64,000 bases of DNA from assembly GCA_025358085.1 (NCBI GenBank), contig JANYKT010000010.1, positions 1-64,000 on the forward strand, written 5' to 3'. Of the stretch, positions 38,922 to 47,313 are shown in pieces. This stretch comes from Deltaproteobacteria bacterium. GTDB taxonomy: Bacteria > Myxococcota > Myxococcia > Myxococcales > 40CM-4-68-19. The translations under genes were made by a program, and so were the position numbers. Position 1 is the first letter of the stretch. Each line of letters opens with the position of its first letter. Below the pieces are notes generated by a model. It saw only the letters and a program-made list of their open reading frames with translations, was not told where the DNA came from and made no database searches.

Positions 38922-40094
38922 TCAGGCTTCGCCAGCGAGCTCCTCCCAGAGCGCGACGGCGGAGGCGCAGCGTGCGACGTAGAGCGCGGCGAGAGCGGTG
39001 AAGCCGGTGAGCGAGAGGCCGCGCGCGGACCAGAGCCGGCCCACCAAGTCGAGGCCGGCAGAGCATTCGCGAGAGAGGCGGGCAGTCGGGGCCTCGTCGA
39101 GCGGGCCTGCCGGGCACAGCTGGGAGATCCACGCTGAGGGCGCCCCGTGGCGCAGCGCAGTCCAGCGGACCGGCTGCCAGCCACCGACGGCGCCGAGCAG
39201 CGCTTCGGGATTGGGCGGGAGGCGGCCTGCGCGCGCGTCGTCGCGAAACCGGAGCAGGTGCGGCGCGACTTGCAGCGCATGCGAGAGCCCGGCGAAGAAG
39301 GTGCGGAAGCCGGGCGCGGCGGCAGCGGCGGGGTTGTCGATCAGGAGGCGCGCGAGCCACTCGTCGGCGTAGAGCTCGCTCCCCGCGGCGGCGCGCTCGG
39401 TGAGTTCTTGCACGAGCTGGTCCTCGCCCGGCGGCGGGATCGCGCCCGCCTGCAAGTCTTCGGGGAGAAAGAGCAGGCTCGCAACGGTGGCGTGGCCGAC
39501 GAGCCGCAGCACCGACGCGTGAGCGCGAACGATTAATGTGGGGACACCATACTGATTTCCGGCAGAGGTCGGAGCCGCGGGTGCGGGGACACGAATCGCC
39601 TCGGCGCCGGAAAGCTGTGCTGGCGCGGGAGCGGCACCGGGAAATGCGTATGGTGTCCCCGAATTTTCTGCTGGGGGAAATGAGTATGGTGTCCCCATAT
39701 TAAAGGCGCGGCCGAGGTCGATGAGGCGGGAGGCTTCGGAGCGGGCGCGGCGCGTGAGTTCGCCGCGCTGGGATTCGCGCTCGTCGTGTGCGCCGATGCC
39801 GTCGAGCACGGACGAGCCCGCTGGCACGGGAGGGCGCGGGAGCAGGCCACGCGCGAGCACCTCGTCAAAGCCCGGTGCGCCGTCCCAGCTGAAGACGTCG
39901 GCCGAAGTTGCCAGGCCCTCGAGCTGCACCAGCGCCGGCTCCGCGGGACGGTGGTCCGTCAGCGGCAGCGCTGCCTCGACCGCATCCAGCAGCAGCTCGG
40001 CGAGCTGCAGCGCGGTCGCCTCGCGTTCGGCGAACCCAGGGCGCAGGGCGCGCGCCAGCACGGCGGCCAGGCGTTGCTCAGGAAGGAGGTCCAT
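38922..40094 (-). CDS. hypothetical protein interrupted in frame by a repeat element
   Basis: Single long ORF; in-frame segment NMGTPYSFPPAENSGTPYAFP...NQYGVPTLIV comes from repeat DNA. Confidence 0.6.
   Translation of the reverse strand: MDLLPEQRLAAVLARALRPGFAEREATALQLAELLLDAVEAALPLTDHRPAEPALVQLEGLATSADVFSWDGAPGFDEVLARGLLPRPPVPAGSSVLDGIGAHDERESQRGELTRRARSEASRLIDLGRAFNMGTPYSFPPAENSGTPYAFPGAAPAPAQLSGAEAIRVPAPAAPTSAGNQYGVPTLIVRAHASVLRLVGHATVASLLFLPEDLQAGAIPPPGEDQLVQELTERAAAGSELYADEWLARLLIDNPAAAAAPGFRTFFAGLSHALQVAPHLLRFRDDARAGRLPPNPEALLGAVGGWQPVRWTALRHGAPSAWISQLCPAGPLDEAPTARLSRECSAGLDLVGRLWSARGLSLTGFTALAALYVARCASAVALWEELAGEA
39534..39702. repeat. MITE/REP-like element with ~27-bp terminal inverted repeats and one internal copy
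   Basis: taatgtggggacaccatactgatttcc (39534-39560) inverted against ggaaatgagtatggtgtccccatatta (39676-39702); additional ggaaatgcgtatggtgtcccc at 39640-39660. Confidence 0.75.
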
Positions 40095-40233
40095 CACGCC
40101 TCGCAAGATAGACTTGATCAAGCGGGCAGAAGGGTGGAACCGCAAACGATGGCGCGCCGCCGCTTGACCCGGAAGGAGAGCGGGCCTATATCCAACTTGA
40201 GTTCATGGCGCGCCACCGTTGAGGCATCAGTAA

Positions 40234-40764
40234 ATGACGCTGGGTCCTATAGATTATCAGATCCTCGACCTGCTGCAGCGCGACGCGAGGATCACCCAGA
40301 GCGAGATCGCGGCCTCGGTCGGGCTGTCCCAGCCGAGCGTCGCCGACCGGATCCGCAAGCTGGACGAGTCCGGCGCCGTCGCGGGCTATGTCGCGCGGCT
40401 CGACCCGCGCCGCATGGGCAACGACATCCGCGCCTTTGTCGGCGTCCGCATCGCGCACCCGCGGCACCACGAGGCGTTCATCCGCGGCGTGCAAGAGATC
40501 CCGGAGGTGCTCGAGTGCCACCGGGTCGCGGGCGTCGAATCGTACATCCTGAAGATCGTCACCCGGAACACGGAGACGCTCGACGAGTTGATCTCCGGGA
40601 CGCTGCGGCGTCTGGCGGGCGTCACCCGCACCCAGACCACCATCGTGCTCTCGACCGTCAAGGAGGGCACCGCGGTGCCGCTCCCGCTCGCCGAAGACCT
40701 GCCCGCGCGAAAAGGCGCCCTCAAGCCGCGCAGAGCCGGCCCGGAAAAGAAGGAAGTGTCATGA
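40234..40764 (+). CDS. Lrp/AsnC family transcriptional regulator
   Basis: ILDLLQRDARITQSEIAASVGLSQPSVADRIRKLDESG HTH. Confidence 0.9.
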   Translation: MTLGPIDYQILDLLQRDARITQSEIAASVGLSQPSVADRIRKLDESGAVAGYVARLDPRRMGNDIRAFVGVRIAHPRHHEAFIRGVQEIPEVLECHRVAGVESYILKIVTRNTETLDELISGTLRRLAGVTRTQTTIVLSTVKEGTAVPLPLAEDLPARKGALKPRRAGPEKKEVS

Positions 40765-41960
40765 CTTTCTCTCGCCGCATGTCCCGCGCCAAGCCATCCG
40801 CAATCCGCGAGATCCTGAAAGTCACCGAGCGTCCCGAGGTGCTCTCCTTCGCGGGTGGGCTGCCGGCGCCCGAGGCGTTCCCGGTCGAGGCCATCGCGCG
40901 CGCGCACGCGCAGGTGCTGGCTTCCCCGGCGGCGCCGGCCGCGCTGCAGTACGGTCCGACCGAGGGCTTCGCACCGTTGCGCGCCTGGATCGCCGAGCGC
41001 ATGGCCCGCCGCGGGATACGCTGCCGCCCCGAGCAGGTGCTCATTACCGCCGGCTCGCAGCAGGGCATCGACCTCGTCGGCAAGGTGCTGCTCGACGAGG
41101 GGGACACGGTGGTGGTGGAGAACCCGTCGTACGTCGCCGCGCTGCAAGCCTTCGAGTCGTATGAGGCGCGCTTCGAGGTGGTCGGCAGCGACGACTGCGG
41201 CATGCGCATCGACGAGCTCGAGGCGGTGCTGCTGCGCTCGCGGCCGAAGCTCATTTATCTGGTCCCGACCTTCCAGAACCCGCGCGGCACCACGCTGTCG
41301 CTCGAGCGCCGCGTCCGGCTCGCGCAGCTGGCGGCCGAGTACGGCGTGCCGGTGCTCGAGGATGATCCCTACGGCGAGCTGCGCTACCGCGGCGCCGCGC
41401 TGCCGGCCATTGCGGCGATCGATGAAGCGGCGCCCGTCATTCATCTCAGCTCCTTTTCGAAGACGCTTTCTCCCGGCCTGCGGCTTGGGTGGGCGGTCGC
41501 GGACGAGAAGACCATCCGTATGCTGACGGTGGCGAAGCAGGCGGTGGATCTGCATACGGGATCTCTCGCGCAGCACGCGACGGCGAGGCTGCTCGAGACC
41601 TTCGATTACGACGCTCATTTGAAGACCGTCTGCGCGCTGTACAGCACGCGCTGCGAGGTGATGCTGGCCGGGATCGAGCGGCACTTCCCGAGCGGAACCA
41701 CCTTGACGCGACCCGAGGGCGGACTATTTGTCTGGGCGCGGTTGCCCTCCGGGCTCAATGCCCAGGAGCTGTTTGTCGAGGCGATGAAAGAACGAATTGC
41801 CTTCGTCCCGGGTGCACCCTTTTTCGCCGCCGCGCCCGATCACAGCACGCTGCGGCTCAATTTTTCCAATCGGCCACCGGAGGCGATCGCGGAAGGAATG
41901 GCGCGCCTCGCCGGCTGCATCGCGCGGCTGCAGGACCAGCCCCGCGCGGCGGTGGGCTGA
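40761..41960 (+). CDS. PLP-dependent aminotransferase (class I/II, 2-aminoadipate aminotransferase-like)
   Basis: LQYGPTEGFAPLR, YLVPTFQNPRGTTLS, SSFSKTLSPGLRLGW. Confidence 0.9.
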   Translation: MTFSRRMSRAKPSAIREILKVTERPEVLSFAGGLPAPEAFPVEAIARAHAQVLASPAAPAALQYGPTEGFAPLRAWIAERMARRGIRCRPEQVLITAGSQQGIDLVGKVLLDEGDTVVVENPSYVAALQAFESYEARFEVVGSDDCGMRIDELEAVLLRSRPKLIYLVPTFQNPRGTTLSLERRVRLAQLAAEYGVPVLEDDPYGELRYRGAALPAIAAIDEAAPVIHLSSFSKTLSPGLRLGWAVADEKTIRMLTVAKQAVDLHTGSLAQHATARLLETFDYDAHLKTVCALYSTRCEVMLAGIERHFPSGTTLTRPEGGLFVWARLPSGLNAQELFVEAMKERIAFVPGAPFFAAAPDHSTLRLNFSNRPPEAIAEGMARLAGCIARLQDQPRAAVG

Positions 41961-42058
41961 GCCCTCCCGCGAGAGCATTCGAGTGCACAGCATCTTCCGA
42001 CGGCCCGCGGGTGCTCTGCTCCTCGCGGCACTCAATCGCTTGAGTCCGCGGCGGGGTC

Positions 42059-42082
42059 ACCAGCACCCCCGGGGGTGCTGGT
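42059..42082. promoter_or_regulatory. 24-bp perfect palindrome upstream of the sigma-54 activator
   Basis: ACCAGCACCCCCGGGGGTGCTGGT is its own reverse complement. Confidence 0.6.
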
Positions 42083-42136
42083 TGCACGGCTCGGAACGCC
42101 CTGATAAGTTTGCTTCCACTCTGTAAACATTCTTGC

Positions 42137-43582
42137 ATGGACCGAAACAGCACAGTCCTGGTGGCCCTGCGCCACGACGCGCAGCGAACTGCGCTCGTCG
42201 CCATGCTCGATCAGCGGCACTCCTACAAGGTCCTGCTGGCGAAATCGGCCGCCGAAGCCAGGACCATCATCGACGAAGCGCACGTCGACTTGATGCTGAT
42301 CGACGATGGCCAGGGCTTCGAAGGCTGCAGCGTCCTCGCCCAGCTTCGGCTCTCCAATCCCGAAATAGTCCGCGTGCTGGTGCTGCCGGAGACTTCCGAG
42401 CCGGGGCGAAAAGCAGTCTCGGAAGCAGCGGTCTATCAGTTCCTTCGCCGGCCGCTCGACGCCGAACAGGCGAGCCTCGTGGTCAAGCGTGGCCTCGAGG
42501 CTCGCGAGCTTGCCCGCCGCCATCGCCTGCTCTCGCGCGAGTTCAAGATCTCGGACGACGCTTCGATCCTTGCATTGGGCCAAGGCTACCAGCTCCGTCC
42601 CGAGAGCCAGCGCTTCGAGAAGCTGGTCTACGTGAGCGAGCGCATGTCGGCGGTGTGCGACCTCGCGCGGACTTCCGCCAAGACCCAGTTGCCCATTCTC
42701 ATCCAGGGCGAGACGGGCACCGGCAAGGAACTGCTCGCGCGCGCGGTGCACTACAATTCGACCCGGCGGGCGAGCCCGCTCCTGGTGCAGAACTGCGGCG
42801 GTCTGCCTGATGAACTCCTGCAGTCCGAGCTGTTCGGCCACAAGCGCGGCGCCTTCACCGGCGCGGTGTCCGATCGTCTGGGCCTGTTCCGCGCAGCCGA
42901 CGGAGGCACCGTCTTCCTCGACGAGATCTCCGAGGTCTCGCCGTCGTTTCAGGTGAGCCTCTTGCGCTTCCTGCAAGATGGAGAGCTCAAGCCCCTGGGC
43001 TCCGACCGCACCATCACCGCCGACGTGCGCATCATCGCGGCCTCCAACCGGCCGCTGAAATCCCTGGTCGCAGCCGGAGAGTTCCGTCGCGATCTTTACT
43101 ATCGCTTGAAGGGCTTCGAACTCGAAGTGCCTTCGCTGCGCTCGCGGCCGGAGGACATTGCCGCCCTTGCCGAGTTCTTCGCCGCCAAGCACAGCGAGGC
43201 GATGGCGCGAAAGGTCCTCGGCATCTCCGCGAGTGCGCTGGAGCGGCTGACCGCATATGACTTTCCTGGAAACGTGCGCGAATTGGAGAACGAGATCCGC
43301 CGCATGGTCGTGCTCACGAACGACGGCGAGTACTTGACCACCCGCCACCTGCCGCAGTCCATCCTCGATGCCGTCGTGCGCCCTCCAACGCTGCGCTCCG
43401 GGCCGGCGGACATCTCTGGAAAGACTTTAAAGGACAAGGTCGAGAGCCTGGAGAAGAACCTGGTCCTGGAAACTCTTGGCCGCTTGCGCTGGAACCAGAG
43501 CCGCGCCGCTGACGAACTGGGCTTGTCCCGCGTTGGTCTCGCCAATAAAATCAAGCGCTACGGTCTCGACCGGGAGCCATGA
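42137..43582 (+). CDS. NtrC-family sigma-54-dependent response regulator (HoxA/HupR-like)
   Basis: Receiver-like N-terminus, GETGTGKELLARAVH, KRGAFTGA, Fis-type HTH C-terminus. Confidence 0.92.
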   Translation: MDRNSTVLVALRHDAQRTALVAMLDQRHSYKVLLAKSAAEARTIIDEAHVDLMLIDDGQGFEGCSVLAQLRLSNPEIVRVLVLPETSEPGRKAVSEAAVYQFLRRPLDAEQASLVVKRGLEARELARRHRLLSREFKISDDASILALGQGYQLRPESQRFEKLVYVSERMSAVCDLARTSAKTQLPILIQGETGTGKELLARAVHYNSTRRASPLLVQNCGGLPDELLQSELFGHKRGAFTGAVSDRLGLFRAADGGTVFLDEISEVSPSFQVSLLRFLQDGELKPLGSDRTITADVRIIAASNRPLKSLVAAGEFRRDLYYRLKGFELEVPSLRSRPEDIAALAEFFAAKHSEAMARKVLGISASALERLTAYDFPGNVRELENEIRRMVVLTNDGEYLTTRHLPQSILDAVVRPPTLRSGPADISGKTLKDKVESLEKNLVLETLGRLRWNQSRAADELGLSRVGLANKIKRYGLDREP

Positions 43583-43785
43583 TGACCACCGTCCTACAAT
43601 TTCCTCACGCGAGAGTGCGAAAGCCCGGTGAGCCGGCCCGCGAGCTGGGCCTGGGTCTGCTGGCGCAAACCCTTGGCGTGCGACGCGAGACGCTGAGCGG
43701 TCACTGGTGCAGCCGCTGTAATGGAATCTGGTACGGGTTCCTGCTCGAGGTCACCTGTCCCGTCTGCGCCAACCGGCATGGCTAG
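43579..43785 (+). CDS. small CxxC...CxxC protein (zinc ribbon / rubredoxin-like)
   Basis: HWCSRCNGIWYGFLLEVTCPVCANRHG; ATGA overlap with regulator stop. Confidence 0.7.
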   Translation: MMTTVLQFPHARVRKPGEPARELGLGLLAQTLGVRRETLSGHWCSRCNGIWYGFLLEVTCPVCANRHG

Positions 43786-43812
43786 CCATTCGCAAGGCTG
43801 TTCAAAAGTGCA

Positions 43813-43838
43813 AACCAAGTTGGTCTAGTCAACCAAGT
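43813..43838. promoter_or_regulatory. candidate activator-binding repeat cluster (UAS) upstream of hhyS
   Basis: AACCAAGTTGGTctagtcAACCAAGT: 8-bp direct repeat 18 bp apart plus inverted ACCAA/TTGGT arms. Confidence 0.5.
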
Positions 43839-43910
43839 ATCCAGCTTTCGCGTCGCCCTTTTCGCGGGCCTTGAGGACGCTCACGAGTGAACGCCTGCGG
43901 CAAGGCGCGC

Positions 43911-43926
43911 TGGCCCATTCCGTGCT
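43911..43926 (+). promoter_or_regulatory. candidate sigma-54 -24/-12 promoter of hydrogenase operon
   Basis: TGGCCCATTCCGTGCT: GG-N10-GC spacing and 9/12 consensus matches (TGGCACGN4TTGCW); 55 bp upstream of hhyS ATG. Confidence 0.55.
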
Positions 43927-43980
43927 TCGCAATGGAGTCGGCAGCACTCAAACGAAATCGCGAAAGGACGTAGACGTCCA

Positions 43981-44943
43981 ATGGCCAATCTTCTCTGGCT
44001 TCAAGGCGGAGCGTGTTCGGGAAATACGATGTCCTTCCTCAATGCCGAGGAACCGAGCGCGTGTGATCTCGTCACCGATTTCGGGATCAATATCCTCTGG
44101 CATCCTTCCCTGGGAATGGAGCTCGGCGACAATCTGCAGAAGCTGCTCAAGTCGTGCGCGAGCGGGCAGACGGCGCTCGACATTCTCGTCTTCGAGGGCA
44201 GCGTGGTGAACGCGCCGGGCGGCACCGGTGAATGGAACCGGTTCGCGGGCCGCGCAATGAAGGACTGGGTGCGGGACCTCTGCAAAGTGGCGACCTTTGT
44301 GGTCGCGGTCGGCGACTGCGCGACCTGGGGCGGGATTCCGGCCACCGCTCCGAACCCGTCGGAGAGCCAGGGATTGCAATTCCTCAAACGCAAAGCGGGC
44401 GGCTTCCTCGGTACGCAATACCGCTCGAAGGCCGGCCTGCCCGTCATCAACGTCCCGGGATGCCCGGCGCACCCGGACTGGATCACGCAGATCGTGGTGG
44501 CGGTCGCAACCGGCCGCGGCGGCGAGATTGCGCTCGACGACTTTCAGCGCCCGAAGACGTTCTTCACCAGCTTCACGCAGACGGGCTGCACGCGAAACAT
44601 GCACTTTGCATACAAGGTTTCGGCAACTGAGTTCGGCCAGCGCAAAGGCTGCTTGTTTTACGATCTGGGCTGCCGCGGGCCAATGACCCACTCGCCCTGC
44701 AATCGAATCCTCTGGAATCGGCAATCGTCGAAGACCCGCGCCGGTATGCCCTGCCTGGGATGCACCGAGCCTGAGTTTCCCTTCCAGGATCTCGCTCCTG
44801 GCACGGTCTTCAAGACACAGACCGTGATGGGCATTCCCAAGGACATGCCCACCGGCGTGGAGAAGTCGGGCTACATCAAGCTCACCTCGGCCGCGAAAGC
44901 TGCCTCCCCCAGATGGGCTGAGGAAGATCTCTTCGTCGTTTAA
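43981..44943 (+). CDS. hhyS: [NiFe]-hydrogenase small subunit, actinobacterial-type (group 1h-like)
   Basis: LLWLQGGACSGNTMSFLNAEEPSACDLVTDFG (CxxN in place of CxxC), VGDCATWGG, PGCPAHPDW, CLFYDLGCRGP, PCLGC; no Tat signal. Confidence 0.88.
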   Translation: MANLLWLQGGACSGNTMSFLNAEEPSACDLVTDFGINILWHPSLGMELGDNLQKLLKSCASGQTALDILVFEGSVVNAPGGTGEWNRFAGRAMKDWVRDLCKVATFVVAVGDCATWGGIPATAPNPSESQGLQFLKRKAGGFLGTQYRSKAGLPVINVPGCPAHPDWITQIVVAVATGRGGEIALDDFQRPKTFFTSFTQTGCTRNMHFAYKVSATEFGQRKGCLFYDLGCRGPMTHSPCNRILWNRQSSKTRAGMPCLGCTEPEFPFQDLAPGTVFKTQTVMGIPKDMPTGVEKSGYIKLTSAAKAASPRWAEEDLFVV

Positions 44944-45028
44944 ACAAGCGAACGAAGCCTGTTGAGCCGGCGACCCATTCATTCCACTACCTGTTTCTTC
45001 GACCCCTTTGAACGGAAAGAGCGTCACT

Positions 45029-46630
45029 ATGCCCTCAACTGCCGTGCAGACACTCGATATCTCGCCGGTCGGCCGCGTCGAAGGCGACCTCGACGTTCGC
45101 GTCGAGATCGAGAATGGCGTCGTCGTCAACGCGTGGACCCAGGCCGAGCTCTTCCGCGGCTTCGAGGTCATCCTCCGCGACAAGGATCCGCAGGCCGGAC
45201 TCGTGGTCACGCCGAGGGCGTGCGGCATCTGCGGCGCCTCCCACCTGACCTGCGCCGCCTGGGCGCTGGACACCGCCTGGAAGACCACGGTGCCGCGCAA
45301 TGCCATCCTGGCGCGGAACCTCGGGCAGATCGTCGAGTCGCTGCAGAGCCTGCCGCGGCATCACTACGGCTTGTTCATGATCGATTATACGAACAAGTGT
45401 TATTCGAAGTCGCCGTACTATGAAGAAGCCTTGAAGCGCTGGGCGCCGTTCACCGGCAAGAACTATGAGCTGGGCGTCACCATCTCCGGCCGCCCGGTCG
45501 AGATCTACGCGCTGCTCGGGGGACAGTGGCCCCACTCCAGCTACATGGTTCCCGGCGGCGTCATGTGCGCGCCGACGCTCACTGATGTGACCCGCGCCTG
45601 GTCGATCCTCGAGCACTTCCGCCGCAACTGGATCGAGCCCTGCTGGCTGGGATGCAGCATGGAGCGCTACGAGCAGATCCGCTCCTACGACGACTTCATG
45701 GTCTGGCTGGACGAGAAGCCCGAGCACGCCGACTCGGACCTGGGCATGTTCTGGAGGATGAGCCAGGACATCGGCCTCGACAAGTATGGCCGCGGGCACA
45801 AGAAGTATCTCTCCTGGGGATATCTGCCTCACGAGGACAAGTATCAAAAGCCCACCATTGAAAACCGCAACGCTTCAGTGATCATGAAGAGCGGAGTGTT
45901 CGACGGCGCCGCCGGGACGCACAAGCTGATGGATCAGGGCATGACCCGCGAGGACACCAAGCACGCCTGGTACGATGAGGGCGCGCCGCAGCATCCGTTC
46001 GATCGCACCACCAGGCCCACGCAGAAGAACACCATCGATCATCAAGGCAAGTACTCGTGGGCCACCGCCGTCTCGCACCTGCAGGACGGTCGCCTCGAGG
46101 CTGGGCCGCTGGCCCGGCAGCTTGTGGCCGGCGGAACGCACGGAGAGAGCTGGCAGCACCACGACCCGCTCGTGCTCGATATGTACAAGAAGATGGGCGG
46201 CGCGAGCGTTCTGCTGCGCCACTTCGCCCGGATGCACGAGGGCGTAAAGCTCTATCGCGAAGCCGAGCGGATCCTGCGCGAGTTCAAGCTCAATGACCCC
46301 TGGTATGTGAAGCCGACGGAAAGGGACGGCCGCGGCTGGGGGGCCACCGAAGCCATTCGCGGCGCGCTCTGCCACTGGATCGAAGTGGAGAACGGCAAGA
46401 TCAAGAACTATCAGATCGTCGCGCCGACCACCTGGAACGTGGGCCCGCGTACGAGCGATGGAATCCGTGGCCCCATCGAAGAGGCGCTGATGGGCATTCC
46501 GATTGCGAATCCGAGCGACCCGGTTGAGGTGGGCCACGTCTGCCGCTCGTACGATTCGTGCTTGGTCTGCACTGTTCATGCGTACGATGCCAAGACGGGC
46601 AAGGAGCTTGCTCGTTTCCGTACCGCTTGA
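45029..46630 (+). CDS. hhyL: [NiFe]-hydrogenase large subunit, actinobacterial-type (group 1h-like)
   Basis: RACGICGASH (L1) and C-terminal SCLVCTVH followed by a short extension typical of a cleaved precursor. Confidence 0.9.
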   Translation: MPSTAVQTLDISPVGRVEGDLDVRVEIENGVVVNAWTQAELFRGFEVILRDKDPQAGLVVTPRACGICGASHLTCAAWALDTAWKTTVPRNAILARNLGQIVESLQSLPRHHYGLFMIDYTNKCYSKSPYYEEALKRWAPFTGKNYELGVTISGRPVEIYALLGGQWPHSSYMVPGGVMCAPTLTDVTRAWSILEHFRRNWIEPCWLGCSMERYEQIRSYDDFMVWLDEKPEHADSDLGMFWRMSQDIGLDKYGRGHKKYLSWGYLPHEDKYQKPTIENRNASVIMKSGVFDGAAGTHKLMDQGMTREDTKHAWYDEGAPQHPFDRTTRPTQKNTIDHQGKYSWATAVSHLQDGRLEAGPLARQLVAGGTHGESWQHHDPLVLDMYKKMGGASVLLRHFARMHEGVKLYREAERILREFKLNDPWYVKPTERDGRGWGATEAIRGALCHWIEVENGKIKNYQIVAPTTWNVGPRTSDGIRGPIEEALMGIPIANPSDPVEVGHVCRSYDSCLVCTVHAYDAKTGKELARFRTA

Positions 46631-46652
46631 CGAAGCGCGGGGAGTTCACACC

Positions 46653-46970
46653 ATGAGTGGAAGCGAGAAAGACAGCGCGCTTCTCCAGCTCATAACCCAG
46701 ACGCTGGAGACCGGTCTGCAGACGCAGACCGAGCCGTTTCCCGAGACGGAGGTGCTCTTCGGCGAGATCCTGACCCAGCTGCGGCATCTCGACCCCGACG
46801 ACCTCAAAAGCAAGCTCGTCATCGGCGGGTTCATCAATCATCCTTATGGGCCCGACAAGCAGCGTTGCCTCGAGTGCATGTATTTCCTGGTGCACCGGAA
46901 GTGGTGCGATCTCCCCGAGCTTTCAGTGCCGGTGGACGCCGAGTGGTGGTGCCGCCTCTGGCGGATTTAG
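46653..46970 (+). CDS. small four-Cys HiPIP-like protein, paralog 1
   Basis: CLECMYFLVHRKWCDLPELSVPVDAEWWCRLWRI: Cx2C-x9-C-x14-CxxW. Confidence 0.75.
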   Translation: MSGSEKDSALLQLITQTLETGLQTQTEPFPETEVLFGEILTQLRHLDPDDLKSKLVIGGFINHPYGPDKQRCLECMYFLVHRKWCDLPELSVPVDAEWWCRLWRI

Positions 46971-46980
46971 GGCCTCTGCG

Positions 46981-47286
46981 ATGGACGACAGCGCCGCCCG
47001 TGAAGAGGTCCGTTCGCTGCTGGCTTCAGGCCTCGTCACCGAGGTGTTTCCCCGCGCCGACAGCCAGGACGATGCCCTGGCGATCACGGCCCGGCTGCGC
47101 GGCGCGGACGGCCTGCGCCAGAAGCTGGTGATCGCGGGCTTCACGCTCGAGACCATCGTGTACGCGGGCATCGAACAACCCTGCTCGACCTGCATGTACT
47201 TCCTGGTCCATCGGCGCTACTGCGAGCTTTCGGAGCTCAAGCTTCCGGTCGAGCCCGAGTGGTCGTGCCGTCTGTGGCGGATGTAA
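46981..47286 (+). CDS. small four-Cys HiPIP-like protein, paralog 2
   Basis: CSTCMYFLVHRRYCELSELKLPVEPEWSCRLWRM; clear homology to the preceding ORF. Confidence 0.75.
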   Translation: MDDSAAREEVRSLLASGLVTEVFPRADSQDDALAITARLRGADGLRQKLVIAGFTLETIVYAGIEQPCSTCMYFLVHRRYCELSELKLPVEPEWSCRLWRM

Positions 47287-47313
47287 CTGGCCAGAAAAAA
47301 TGGACCAGCCACC

